Below, piece after piece: positions 45,840-57,811 of a stretch of DNA of 64,000 bases. The notes beneath the pieces were generated by a model. The model was not told the origin of the DNA, searched no databases, and saw nothing but the letters and a program-made list of their open reading frames with translations. Both the position numbers and the translations under genes were made by a program. Source of the stretch: Aralia elata (lineage: Eukaryota; Streptophyta; Magnoliopsida; Apiales; Araliaceae); NCBI GenBank assembly GCA_034770075.1, contig JAVJAP010000122.1:62001-126000 (forward strand), given 5' to 3'. Each line of letters begins with the position of its first letter. Position 1 is the first letter of the stretch.

Positions 45840-46700
45840 ATTTCTGTTGTTAATGAGTTCCCTGACGTATTTCCCGAAGAGCTTCCTGGCCTACTCCCAG
45901 ACCGTGAAATCGAATTTTGTATCGACCTTGAACCCGGTACAAAACCCATTTCCAAAACCCCATATAGAATGGCTCCTATTGAACTTCAAGAGTTAAAAGT
46001 CTAACTATAGGAGTTGTTAGACAGCGGTTTCATACGCCCGAGTACATCTCCTTGGGGTGCTCCTGTTTTATTCGTAAAGAAGAAAGATGGGAGTATGAGA
46101 CTTTGCATTGACTATCGGGAGTTAAACCATGTCACCATCAAAAATAGGTACCCGTTACCTCGCATTGATGACCTGTTCGACCAGTTACAAGGTGCTCAAT
46201 TCTTTTCAAAGATCGATCTCCGTTATGGGCATCATTAGTTGAAAGTTAAAGCTGATGACATTCCAAAAACTGCCTTCAAAACTCGATATGGGCATTATGA
46301 ATTCCTAGTCATGTCTTTTGGATTGACTAATGCTCCTGCTGCTTTCATGGATATGATGAACTGGATATTCAAGGACTATTTGGATCATTTCGTGGTTGTC
46401 TTCATTGTTGACATTCTCATATATTTTACAAGTCGTGAAGATCATGGGCAACACTTGAGGCTGATACTCCAAAAGCTTCGTGAAAACAAGCTATATGCTA
46501 AGTTGAAGAAATGTGAATTCTGGCTTAAGGAAGTTGCATTCCTTGGTCACTTGGTTTCTAAACAAGGAATCTCAGTTAACCCGACGAATATTGAAGCAGT
46601 ATCAAATTGGGAACAACCTAAGTCAGTAATCGAAGTACGAAGCTTTTTGGGTCTACCTGGTTATTATCGGAGATTCGTAGAAGGATTTTTTTTAAATAGC
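45840..46700 (+). pseudogene. Reverse transcriptase of the Tekay-like element
   Basis: Starts at NEFPDVFPEELPGL and PYRMAPIELQELK. Three stops (TAA and TAG at about 46000-46010, TAG at about 46237) each fit a C-to-T change of a Gln codon. SPWGAPVLFVKKKDGSMRLC, CIDYRELN and PLPRIDDLFDQLQGA are intact. The catalytic box, normally FIDD, is FIVD at 46401-46412, so an essential aspartate is lost. YRRFVEGFF ends in an eight-T run with a frameshift at about 46690. Confidence 0.9.
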
Positions 46701-47200
46701 CATTCGATTAAGTCAACTGACTCGGAAAAGCACAACATTCAAATGGAGCGAAGAATACGAGAAGAGTTTTCAAGAACTCAAAAGAAGACTCATTTCAGCA
46801 CCTGTATTGGCAATACCATCAAGATCGGAAAGATTTGTCATCTACAGCGACGCTTCAAGCAAAGGACTAGGTTGTGTTTTCATGCAACATGAGAATGTTA
46901 TAGCTTATGTGTCTCGACAACTCAAGGAATATGAGAGAAATTGTCCTACTCATGATCTAGAGTTGGCAGCAGTCGTTTTCGCGTTGAAGATTTGGAGACA
47001 TTACTTGTATGGAGAGAAAGTGGAGATCTATACAGACCACAAAGGTGTCAAATATTTCTTTACCCAAAAGGAACTCAACATGCGACAACGGCGTTGGCTC
47101 GAACTGTTGAAAGATTACGACCATACCATCTAATACCATCCTGGAAAGGCGAACGTTGTAGCTGACGCATTGAGTAGAAGATCATATGCAAGTACAAGTG
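46701..47200 (+). pseudogene. RNase H of the Tekay-like element
   Basis: In the frame of 46807-47133: FVIYSDASSKGLGCVFMQ, VAYVSRQLKEYERNCPTHDL, ALKIWRHYLYG, IYTDHKGVKYFFTQ and RRWLELLKDYD. A TAA follows, then YHPGKANVVADALSR. The D/E/D core is kept, but the frame is shifted relative to RT. Confidence 0.85.
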
Positions 47201-47289
47201 CGTTACTGACATCGCAAAGGCCCATTTTGGATGATTTACAAAGGATGGAGATAGAGTTAAAAACTACAAGAACCCACGTGAAGATCGCA

Positions 47290-48474
47290 TATATACGGGT
47301 AGAATCGGCTTTAATCGACAAAATTAAAGCTGCTCAAGTTACAGACCCAGAGTTGGTGAATATGAAGAAAAAGGTACAAGAATGTGTTATTCCAGAAGCA
47401 AGAATCGACGAAGACGGAATACTTTGAATCAACTCTAGACTGTGTGTTCCTAACGACCCTGACTTGAAATATAAAATCATGATGGAGGCACACAACACAC
47501 CGTTTGCAATCCGCCCTAGAAGTACCAAAATGTATCCTGATCTTCGACATACATTTTGGTGGAACAATATGAAGAGAGAGATTGCAGAGCTTATCGCAAA
47601 ATGTTTAACTTGTCAACGTGTCAAGGCGGAGCATCAAGTACTAAGGGGTCTATTGCAACCACTTGAGATTCCAGAATGGAAGTGGGAACACATCAACATG
47701 AATTTCGTGACAGGTCTTCCCAAAGTTTCTTAAGGCTTAGACGCAATTTGGGTCATTATAGATAGACTGACCAAGTCTGCTCATTTCTTGCCTATACGAG
47801 AAAACTATTTACTTGAGCGTCTTGCTAGTATGTATATAAGCGAAATTATCAGAATGCATGGCATGCCAGTATCCATAGTTTCTGATCGAGATCCTAGATT
47901 CACTTCACGATTTTGGGTCAGCTTGCAAAAAGTTATGGGCACTGAATTACGATTCAGTTCTGCATACCATCCCCAGACAGACGGACAATCGGAAAGGACT
48001 ATTCAAACCCTCGAAGATCTATTAAGACTCTGCGTACTAGACTTCAAAGGAAGTTGGGACAAATACGTGCCATTAGTGGAATTCTCTTATAATAACAGTT
48101 ATCAAACAAGTATAGGTATGGCTCCCTTCGAGGCGTTGTATGGACGAAGGTGTCGATCTCCAGCATGTTGGGATGAAGTAGGCGAGGCAAAATTATTGGG
48201 ATCCGAGTTGATACGTATGACTACAGAAAATATCCAAATGATCCGGCAACATATACAAACAGCTCAAGATCGACAAAAGAGTTATGTCGATCTTCATCGA
48301 AGAGACGAGCAATTCAATGTCGGAGATCATGTATTTTTACGTGTTGCTCCGTGGAAAGGAGTCACGAGATTCAGAAAGAGAGAAAAACTTAACCCTCGAT
48401 TTATCGGCCCATTTGATATCCTCGACCGAGTAGGAACTGTTGCCTACAGAGTCAAGCATGTCTCGTGTTCATAA
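47290..48474 (+). pseudogene. Integrase of the Tekay-like element
   Basis: The zinc-binding region reads EAHNTPFAIRPRSTKMY then KCLTCQ. The second histidine is arginine (47512), so the HHCC site is broken. The first catalytic Asp is Asn (INMNFVTGLP, 47701). The second Asp (SDRDPRFTSRFW) and the Glu (GQSERTIQTLEDLLR) remain. A TAA interrupts at about 47731. The C-terminal GPFDILDRVGTVAYR segment ends in a frameshift near 48450. Confidence 0.9.
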
Positions 48475-48762
48475 TGTTTTTCACATATCCATGCTACGTA
48501 AATATGTGAAAGATCCAAACCACGTTATTGAATTAGAACCAGACGAGATAGCAGAGGATTTAACGTACGAAGAGATACCTGTCAAGGTCTTAGATAAAAA
48601 GGAACAAATCCTACGATCAAAGGTTATATCTCAAGTCAAAGTTTTATGGAGAAACCATGATGTTGAGGAAATGACCTGAGAGTTAAAATCTTAAATGAGA
48701 GCAAGGTATCCTCACATTTTCGAAATGTCAGGTACGTACGTCAATTTCGAGGACGAAATTTC
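48475..48762 (+). pseudogene. Integrase C-terminus with chromodomain-like end
   Basis: HNVFHISMLRKYVKDPNHVI, then VLDKKEQILRSKVISQVKVL with WRNHDVEEMT: this is the Tekay-type degenerate chromodomain that targets integration to chromatin. TGA replaces the conserved Trp after EEMT, and a second stop follows. MRARYPHIF ends the homology. Confidence 0.85.
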
Positions 48763-48777
48763 ATAAGGAGGGGAGAT
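48763..48777 (+). other. Polypurine tract of the Tekay-like element
   Basis: AAGGAGGGGAGAT lies immediately before the 3' LTR start TGTAAGATC. Confidence 0.9.
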
Positions 48778-51565
48778 TGTAAGATCCCGACTTTATGAAA
48801 TAAAAGTTTATTATTTTCTTTATGATTATTTTTCTAAATAGTGAAGTGTTTAATTGTTATCAATGATAGTTAAGGGTGTTATTTACAAATTATCTGATAA
48901 ACAGTATGTCGGGAAATATTATTTTTGTCGGGAAATATTTTTTTTATCGGAAAATATTCTTTTTATCGAGGAATATTCTTTCTGTCGGGAAATATTATAT
49001 TCGGTACCATACGACGGCGCCGAAATAACAAAATATTAGTGGGCCCCACAATGACAATATTGTCAACGATAGTGGTTCCCATTGTCGGATACTGAAAACG
49101 ATAGTATTTTGTCAACAGTATTATCACCGACAACTATTGAAATACCCGGTAATAAAAAGAACAGTAAAACGCGTTATTCCACAGTAGTACGCGGTATTTC
49201 ACAAGCACACGGTGTTACACAGTATTTTAAATTATTGATTCAATAATTGATAAAGTAGCAATTGCACAGTATTCCACTAGCAATATTTGAAGTGGCCACG
49301 GATCGCATTATTCAGGGTGACGCCATGTCTTAGGCGGAGCCTATGCGCAAAGCCTGGTCTAGGGCGGGGGATTAGTCCGACCCGCGGGTTGGGAAACCCA
49401 CATTATCAAAAAAAAAAAAAAAATTGCACAGTATTTTACAATAGCATATGCATGGTACTTTTTTTATTATTTATCATGACACTTTAACTCATATTATTTG
49501 ATATAATATTTTAGCATTGTTGACGGATTAAAAGTGGAGTCTAACTTAGGGGTACCTAATTGAAATTGTGAAATTCACACGCTATGAACTATTGGTTCAC
49601 ATGATGAAACTATTGGTTCACATGTGGGAACTATTAGGGGATGTTATGCAAGATTGATAATACTTGAGGGATTATATTAAAAATAGAGGCAAAGACGGAG
49701 GTACTAAAGTGTAATAAGTCGAACCCTTATTGTGCAATTAATGAAACTTGGTTTTCCTATACATAGGAAGGATTATCTTAAGAAATCTTCACACCTTCCT
49801 TACTTATACTTCCTCTCTCTCTCTCTAAATTTCTGGAGTTCTCTAAGTATGCTAGGCTATTGTGAGTATTTGTGAGAATACTAGTATTTTCCAAGTTAGT
49901 AAATATCATAGAAAGCAACATCCAATCACTTATTAACGAAGGTAGGGGATATCATTTTTTTCATACTCTTATGTAATATCATTTACTTCCTTGTTCGTAA
50001 GTGATATTATACTCATAAAGGTTGTTATTCATTCTGTATTAATTTGTGGGGATAACTTGTCCGTGCGAATTGACGCATGCCTAGTGAATATCCTTTTGTA
50101 TTCATTCCTTATTACTCTGTGAGAATAACCTGTATGTACGGAGTGTCGTACCTGGTGAATATCCTTCTGTATTCATTCCTTATTACTATGTGGGAATAAC
50201 CTGTATGTACGGAGTGTCGTACCTGGTGAATATCCCTTTGCATTTATTTCTTATTAATCTGTGGGTATAACCTGTCCGTGCGGATTGATGCATGCCTGGT
50301 GAATAACCCTTCGTATTCATTACTTATTAATCTTTTGTGGAAATAATCTGTCTACGCGGATTACCGCATGACGGGTGAAAATCCATTTACAGTTTCATAT
50401 ATTCTTTTATGCTCGTATAACATATCATTTCGTTTGTACTCTTTAAGGGATATCTTTTTCTTTCACATTTCTCCATTTATGATAAGAAATATCTGTTTGT
50501 TTCCAAAACCTTATTTTAAATGGTGAAAATCCCTGAAAATTTGTAGAATATCCTTAATAGTTTGTGTTTCATCTAATATCTTTTCACCCGAATCTTTCTA
50601 TTTCGTTTGATACGATATAGTTGAATCATGAATCTTATTCTTGAATATCATTCTTGAATTTAACTTCACAATTTGGTCATCATGTTGGCAATTTGGTCAA
50701 CCTTTGACATTGGATAAATTAAACATTTATTCTTATTCTTGATCTAACTGTATTCATTTTATATCATTGTCATCATCCTCATATTTAAATTGTGGTGATA
50801 GTTCTCTTTGGCCCGTAGTGCGAAGATGAACTGGCGTGACATAATTTTGACCAAACTGTGTATTGGTATAATCATGACTTTTGGTGTTACAAACAAAGGC
50901 GTATGGTGAAAGTTCTCTTTGGCCCGTATTGCAAAGATGAACTGGCGTTTGGCATGATCATGACCGGTGATGTTACAAATAAATATCTCTGTCACATAGT
51001 GCAAAGAGAGGCTGTTGAATATAAACTGTTGATTTGGATGTTCATAAACAAGAACTGTTGATTGGTGTTACAGGGATAAAATATTGGTGGTGATCTTTTA
51101 ACTTATAGAAGATGGTAGATATTATAATCTACTTGACTCTTCTAATGGATTGTTCGTTCCGCTGCAGTTGTTATTATTGAACAGTTATAATATCATTAAA
51201 TCTCTGATTTATTTCGGTTGAAGGCTAAAGATAATTTTATTCTTCATTATCATAGTCATGATATTTCCTACTAGGCTATTTGTGCTTACCTTTTTCCTTT
51301 TTGTTCCATTGTTCTCTTCAGAAAAAGAGAGTGTAACGGGGACTAGCCGGAGAATGAAGTGATGATCCGAGACAATAGAAGTATCTCAATACATTACTAT
51401 TAGTGTGGCAATAAGTGTATTGAGAATTTAAAATGTATTTGTATTGCGTTGTCGTATTTTGCACAACACTTATTAGTTGTAAATGGGAAAATTTGTATTT
51501 GTATTTTGTAAAATGTTATTGGTGACTCAAAATGGGTTGTATGGACCTATTTTGGGGGTGTCACA
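48778..51565 (+). repeat. 3' LTR of the Tekay-like element
   Basis: 2788 bp. It matches the 5' LTR with only a few changes per hundred bases by eye. Extra material: a SINE with its duplication (49274-49435) and about 56 bp of additional GGGAAATATT-type units at 48920-48990 (ATCGRGGAATATTCTTTYTG). These two account for the 217-bp length difference. Confidence 0.9.
49274..49422 (+). mobile_element. SINE in the 3' LTR
   Basis: ATTGCACAGTATT flanks it on both sides (49261-49273 and 49423-49435). The insert ends in A15. The 5' LTR has the uninterrupted site at about 41763-41775. The body is GC-rich for this window, with GGCGGGGGATTAGTCCGACC near the 3' side, and is unlike the SINE at 19280. It is the youngest insertion of the stack. 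Confidence 0.9.
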
Positions 51566-53166
51566 AGTAGACACATCTTCACATTCAAGGATATGTTATT
51601 TGACATTTCAGGATCTTTTGCTTGCAACGTCCCATTGTCAGTCTTTCTTCACATCTGACTTTGCTCTAAGATCTGTTGCCTTAGTAGAGTAATAAGAATC
51701 GTAAAGTTGAGCTCTACGTTCTGCCTAACTATTTGCTCTACGAATGAGTGCATTATGAAGTTAGGGCAGACTTAGCACCTTTATGATTTTGGTGACAACT
51801 CTACGGTCTTGTTGTCTCTTTGAAGCTTTACAATGTCAGTTGATGCTCTACGATCTCTGAGTGACTCTACGAACTTACTTATCCTTTACGACCAGGAAGA
51901 GTACCTTTACGAATTGACTTATACTTGCTCATTCTTTAACTTATCTCCATGATTTATGAGAGCTCTTTGCTATCGCCTTTTAGCTCCATGGTCACCTTTA
52001 CGACTCTGTAGCCTTTTTTTCATTCTAATTATTTTTCAACAGCTCTACAATTCTGATATGTTGTATGTTCTACGTTCTAGTGCTGATTCAACAGTCTTGT
52101 CTTTTTTTGAACGATTCTTGAGTTTCTTCAGCGATTATTTGAACCACTCTACGTTTAGTCTTTACTCACCAATCTTTGATTGTCTTTGTAATTCTTCATT
52201 TACTCTGTGAGGTGAGCCTGTGTCTGCCCAAGGCTCTGTGATCTCATTTTTCACTTTATAGTTGTGAGGACAATTTAACGAATTTTGTTGCGATTCCTCC
52301 TTTAGCTCTGAGAGATATCTCATTGTAGCTTTGATTTCTTCATATCTTAGACCTTCCTCTTTAGGATGGAGTGAGCTTTACGATTCTTTGTTCACTACAC
52401 AGAATGATTTTTACTTTGTGAAATGAACATTTTGACTTGTATAACTGCTCTACGATCCATCTGATGCTTTACGGTCACGAGTTAGCACTATGATCCATTT
52501 TGTCCTTGCGAGCTGACAGAGTAACTTTACAAATGCAGGATTCCTAATAACTATACATCAAATATATTCAGTAATATCAACCTAATATTTTTGATCTTTC
52601 TAATATAAGTCCTTGTACATATGTTTCATTAAAGGACTTTACAAAACTTGCTTTTACAACTAAACGTTGATCATTTTATTTTCTAAACACTTATATTACT
52701 CTGCTTACAATATTTACATTACGAGCATGCAGAGTAATTCTACGATAAGATCAACCTAACAACCTTGATCTTTATATTCTAAGTCCTTGTACATGTATTT
52801 CTTTCATAAGGACTTTACAAAGTTTAGAACCCAATATATTTTAATCTTTTCTTAAGCATTTCATCAATCAAGCTGTATTCATCAATATATTTAAAATTCA
52901 ATATTCAACATCTAGTTGTATAAATGAATCGCACATATCACATTCATTTTTCAACACGTCACATTTATCACATTAACAGATAGTCACATAAACACACAAC
53001 CATATAAACAAGAAATCACATTTTCATTTTTATCATATAAGCACATAATCACATAAACCCATCACATAGACATATGAACTCATAATCATATAGGCACATA
53101 AGCACGTATACATAATCTTATTCACATAATCACAGTAGTCATCATCAAATCAAACAGACTCCAACA
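51566..53166 (-). mobile_element. SIRE-like copia 3' LTR, proximal part
   Basis: On the minus strand the LTR starts at 53166 with TGTTGGAGTCTGTTTGATTT and runs to the Tekay-like insertion. CTCTACGA/TTTACGA-type words are dense at 51700-52540. It matches 54753-56183 along about 1.43 kb. It has no coding; frames such as 51956-52210 are incidental. Confidence 0.7.
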
Positions 53167-54432
53167 ATATCCCCCTATTTGATGACGATAAAACTAACAC
53201 ATTCCTAACATATAATGCATTTGCTAAATCATTAAATTATGTCTTAAAATATAGTAAGATATTGTACTTCTAGTGCAAAATGACGAGTTGTATTGATTAA
53301 ACGATGATACTTACAAGATTTGAAAGATATAACATAACCAAAGATAAAATATCACTTACTTATACTCACTTACTCCTTTGCTTCGAGCTTCTTGCTTCAT
53401 TTGTGATTCTGCCTTCCTGATCGTCTTCCTTAATTCTTCTGATGCTTTTTTCCCCTAACTCTGGCATTTACTCCTTGCTTCTTCCATCAGACCTAAATCT
53501 TGCTCCCCCTGAGTTTGTGACTTTTGCTGACTGTTTCTTCTGAATGAGTTCTTGCTTCTTACTTTTTTCTTCTCTTCTTCTCTCCCTGTCTTGTAGCTGC
53601 TGCTACTTTCGTTCCTTTGCTTGTTTTCCCTTCTCCCCCTTTCTTCTATATATTATATCATGCCATTTGTCTTTCTCCCCCTTGCTGCCACTTCTTATCC
53701 TTCTAACTTACTTCTCCCCCTTTTTATCATCATCATACCATCTAGAAGGAGGCATGCCAGTATGAACTGTCACATGTTTGGATTGTCTTTGAAAGCAGCA
53801 TTGAGGTTATGAATTTTGGCTGTTACAATGTCTGCAAAGTTCTCGCTCTGCTGCTGAATAGATTGAACAAACTGCTGTTGCTCCTAAATTGTTCGTAGAG
53901 TGTTAGGATTCTATGAACAGAGAGTTGGGACAAGCAAAAGGAAAACTACGGTACATTGGATAGAATGGCTCGTTGCAGATTAACAAGATTTAGATTGGGA
54001 AACGTCAAGTAGCTCCATCGTATAGAACTTTGATCATTTAAGTATATGACTCTCAGTAATGGCAACATAGGTTTAAAGTTCAGCAGCTACACACTTTCAT
54101 GATCGTAGAGAGTGGTAGTCCTATCATGAGAACTACTAACTATTCTAGTGGTGACTCTCCTCTTCTTAGCTTTCAACTTCCTTTTCTCCACCCTTTTTGT
54201 TTTTCTCAATCTTCTTTCCTTCTTCTTCTCTAGCCTTCTCTTCTTTCTTTGTCCTTGTTTCTCCTGTTTTCTTCCTTCTCTTCTTTTCTACTGTTTTATC
54301 TAATCTTTTCATTTTCCTTAATTCCGTTAGTCTGGAGCTCGATGCTTTTATATTTTAACCTTCTTCAGTTGCTTGAGGCTCTGTTTCACCAGGCATCACA
54401 ACCTGATTGTCATTATCATTACTTCCTCGAGG
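53167..54432 (-). pseudogene. Internal region of the SIRE-like element (3' ORF relic)
   Basis: The PPT CAAATAGGGGGATAT adjoins the LTR at 53167. Upstream on the minus strand are GGGGGAGA runs and a relic reading HTGMPPSRWYDDDKKGEK near 53700-53770, then Lys/Glu/Arg-rich stretches (EEKAREEEGKKIEKNKKG at about 54180-54260) and PRGSNDNDNQVV-like residues at about 54420. The D-D-K-K-G-E tail is typical of the region between pol and 3' LTR in SIRE/Maximus copia elements. No gag or pol remains, so most of the element is deleted. Confidence 0.45.
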
Positions 54433-56183
54433 TTTAGCTCTTTGTGTTCTTGGTGGGTCGTAAAGTGTGTTCTTGCATTTTTCTTTTTGATCTTACACTT
54501 TACGTTTTTCATGTTCATTCACCATCTCTCCAACCACTTTCTTTGATTTTGAATCTTGGTGCTCTTTTATAGTCTTCTGTAGATTTTTTTCGTTGTAAAG
54601 TGTCCGTTAGAACGTTTAATACACAGATAGTTTGATATCTTTGATGTTGACTTTCTGGAGTTGTTGTGTCAACGTACTTTCTGCTCTGGACTTGTCACAT
54701 CAAACTACAGCTTTACTTACTTCTTTAATAGGTCATTTTCGGTAAACTAGCAAGTAGACATGTCACATTCAAGGATATGTTATTTGACATTTTGGGATCT
54801 TCTGCTTGCAACGTTACATTGTCAGTCTTTTGTCAGATCTGACTTTGCTCTACGATCTGTTGACTTAGTAGAGTAATAAGAATCGTAGAGTTGAGCTCTA
54901 CGTTTTGCTCAACTATCTGCTCTACGATTGGGTGCATTACGAAGCTTGGGCAGACTAAGCAGCTTTATGATGTTGGTGACAACTCTACGATCTTGTTGTC
55001 TCTTTGAACCTTTACAATGTCAGCTGCTGCTTTACGATCTCTAAGTGACTCTGCGAACTGACTTATCCTTTACGACCAGACAGAGTACCTTTACGAATTA
55101 ACTTTTATTTGCTCATTTTTTAACTTATCTCTATGATTTATGAGAGAGCTTTGCTATCGCCTTTTAGCTCTATGGTCAACTTTACGACTTTACAACCTTT
55201 TCTTCATTCTAATTATTTTTCAGCTGCTCTACAATTCTGATCTGTTGTATGCTCTACGTTCTGGTGCTGATTCAACAGTCTTGTCTTTTTTGAACGATCT
55301 TTGAGTTACTTCAGCGATTGTTTGAACCACTCTACGTTCAGTCTTTACTCACCGATCTTTGATTGTCTTTGTAATTCTTCATTTACTCCGTGAGGGGAGC
55401 CTGTGTCTGGCCAAGGCTCTACGATCTCATTTTTCATTTTACAGTTCTGAGGACAATTTAACAAATTTTGTTGCGATTCCTCCTTTAGCTCTGAGAGATA
55501 TCTCATTGTAGCTTTGATTTCTTCATATCTTAGACCTTCCTCTTTAGGATGGAGTGAGCTTTACGATTCTTTGTTCACTACACAGAATGATTTTTACTTT
55601 GTGAAATGAACATTTTGACTTGTATAACTGCTCTACGATCCATCTGATGCTTTACGGTCACGAGTTAGCACTATGATCCATTTTGTCCTTGCGAGCTGAC
55701 AGAGTAACTTTACAAATGCAGGATTCCTAATAACTATACATCAAATATATTCAGTAATATCAACCTAATATTTTTGATCTTTCTAATCTAAGTCCTTGTA
55801 CATATGTTTCATTAAAGGACTTTACAAAACTTACTTATACAACTAAACGTTGATCATTTTATTTTTTGAACACTTAGATTACTCTGCTTACAATATTTAC
55901 ATTACGAGCATGTAGAGTAATTCTATGGCAAGATCAACCTAATAGCCTTGAACTTTATATCCTAAGTCCTTGTACATGTATTTCTTTCATAAGGACTATA
56001 CAAAGTTTAGAACCTAATATATTTTAATCTTTTCTTAAGCATTTCATCAATCAAGTTGTATTCATCAATAGATATGCAATTCAATATTCAGCATCTAGTT
56101 ATACAAATGAATCGCACATATCACATTCATTTTTCAACACGTCACATTTATCACATTAACACATAGTCACATAAACACATAGT
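54433..56183 (-). mobile_element. Second, truncated LTR of the SIRE-like element
   Basis: A direct repeat of 41010-41337 plus 51571-53000. It shows the uninterrupted target of the Tekay-like element at 54746-54752. It lacks the LTR start (about 166 bp beyond 56183) and the U5 side (left of 54433), so both ends were trimmed by deletion. It ends against the tandem copia units at 56184. Confidence 0.7.
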
Positions 56184-56224
56184 TGACTGTTGATGTGGCA
56201 TTGACTGGTTAACCTTTATAAATG

Positions 56225-56305
56225 AAAATATAAATTTGTTGCTAGAGGGTTTTAAACCCTTGACTTCTCGGTCATACTTTGTAATCCTTACCACTACAAC
56301 AGAAT
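56225..56305 (-). other. tRNA-like module, copy 1
   Basis: The minus strand has a GTTGTAGTGGTAAGG-type A box and, about 35 bp on, AAGGGTTTAAAACCCTCTAG in place of a B box. The arms do not fold as a tRNA, and the B box has lost the C of GGTTC. It may be a decayed SINE head. Confidence 0.45.
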
Positions 56306-57431
56306 TAATTTTGATTAAGAATCAACATGTTTAATATTTAAACTATATTATTCTGGGTTTAAAGTTTGACTTGAAGGCTTGTTTAATTATTTCTTTTAAA
56401 GGTTTTTAATCAAAAGTTGACCTCATTTTTATTTTTTTTATAAACAGTTATGCCAAATTAAATTATTCTAAACACATATCAATGTATATACAGAATCAAA
56501 ACAATTAATAATTCGCATAAGAATGGCTCTGATGCCACTATAAGTTTGTAGAAACGAGAACATACATGCAGTCATATTATAAAACAGCGAAAGTAAGATA
56601 TAAATCGAATTTAAAATTTTCCTGCAATCCTAAGAATCACCATATGCAATATTATTAATTGAGGAAAGATAAAAGATATACCTTTACGAAGATGAATCAA
56701 CTCCTTGATATGATCTTCAAGTTCCAATCCTTTGCTCCTCCATGCTACCTCAATTCCTTAGATCAAACGCAAGCTACTCAATGTGTGTAGCACTCTAAAG
56801 GTGATCCACCAAGACTATATTGATTGAAGAAGTAAATTTAAGTTTCTCCAAACCTTGGGTGGCTAGCCCTAAATTTTTCTCTCACCTAACTACTTAGATT
56901 GTAGAGTAGTGAATAATAAAATTCTAATGACTAATAGGATTTCAGTTGTGTAACTGTGTAACCCCAATCTATCATATGGTCTCTCCTTATATAGACTTTT
57001 CCTCATCATAAATCTTTTAGGACTTGGGGTTTTAATTTAATTCCTAATCTAAATGGGAACTAAATTATTTATAATAATAATAAATAAATAATAAAACTTC
57101 TTATTAATTTATAATTAGTATTTCTCCAAATACTTAATTATAAATATTAAGCTATTTAATTTATTCCACTAATAAATTAAATATACTTAACTTATTATCT
57201 ATTTTTAATAAAACAGAAATCTTGATCAACAGTCAAGGGGAAGTACATAGGAGAAAGATAAAATTTACATCAGAAAATTACATAGGCGAGATACGCAAAC
57301 CCTATTTATAAAAAAAGCCATTCATTCAAGCATCCATCAAAATTAAATCTAATCTCATTGGTTAATGGTCCATAATCATCCCATTTATTATCATATATAA
57401 ATAAATAAAATATTCATCTTATGAGTAAGAC

Positions 57432-57478
<47 letters not shown>

Positions 57479-57728
57479 ATATCATTTAATGGGCAATAAA
57501 AGTTTGCATGAAATCCAATTTCCAATTAAAATAAACACTTTTATTTTAATCCAATTTCAAATCAAAATAAACTCCTTTATTTTAATTTTTCCAAAAATAA
57601 AATAAATGAGGTTAACTTTTGATCAAAAACCTTGAAAAGAAATAATCAAACAAGCCTACAAATCAAAATGAATTATATAGTTTAAATATGACTATTAATG
57701 TGACGCTGACTTTTAACCTTTATAAATG

Positions 57729-57811
57729 GAAATATAAATTTGTTGCTAGAGGGTTTTGAACCCTTGACCTATCGATCATATTTTGTAAGCCTTACTATAC
57801 ACCAGAATTAA
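57729..57811 (-). other. tRNA-like module, copy 2
   Basis: Minus strand: TTCTGGTGTATAGTAAGGCT then GGTTCAAAACCCTCTAG. The B box is close to consensus, the A box has a deletion. Confidence 0.45.

Larger units (their letters stand above)
41338..51565 (+). mobile_element. Tekay/Del-like Ty3/gypsy chromovirus, near-complete but inactive
   Basis: The 10.2 kb element has two LTRs (41338-43908, 48778-51565), an iMet PBS, gag, protease, RT, RNase H, integrase, a C-terminal chromodomain-like end and a PPT. The flanks AATAG (41333-41337) and AGTAG (51566-51570) are the 5-bp duplication with one change. The uninterrupted paralogous site at about 54746-54752 reads AAGTAG, which confirms the insertion point. 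All coding regions carry stops or frameshifts, and protease, RT and integrase catalytic residues are changed. Confidence 0.9.

Noticed and set aside
53544..53812. Membrane-like plus-strand ORFs (Leu/Ser/Phe-rich)
   Set aside because: They are the complement of GGGGGAGA/AAGAAG-rich retroelement sequence.
54170..54432. Host gene encoding a Lys/Glu-rich protein
   Set aside because: It has stops, lies between two SIRE-like LTRs and is best read as a relic of the element's 3' region.
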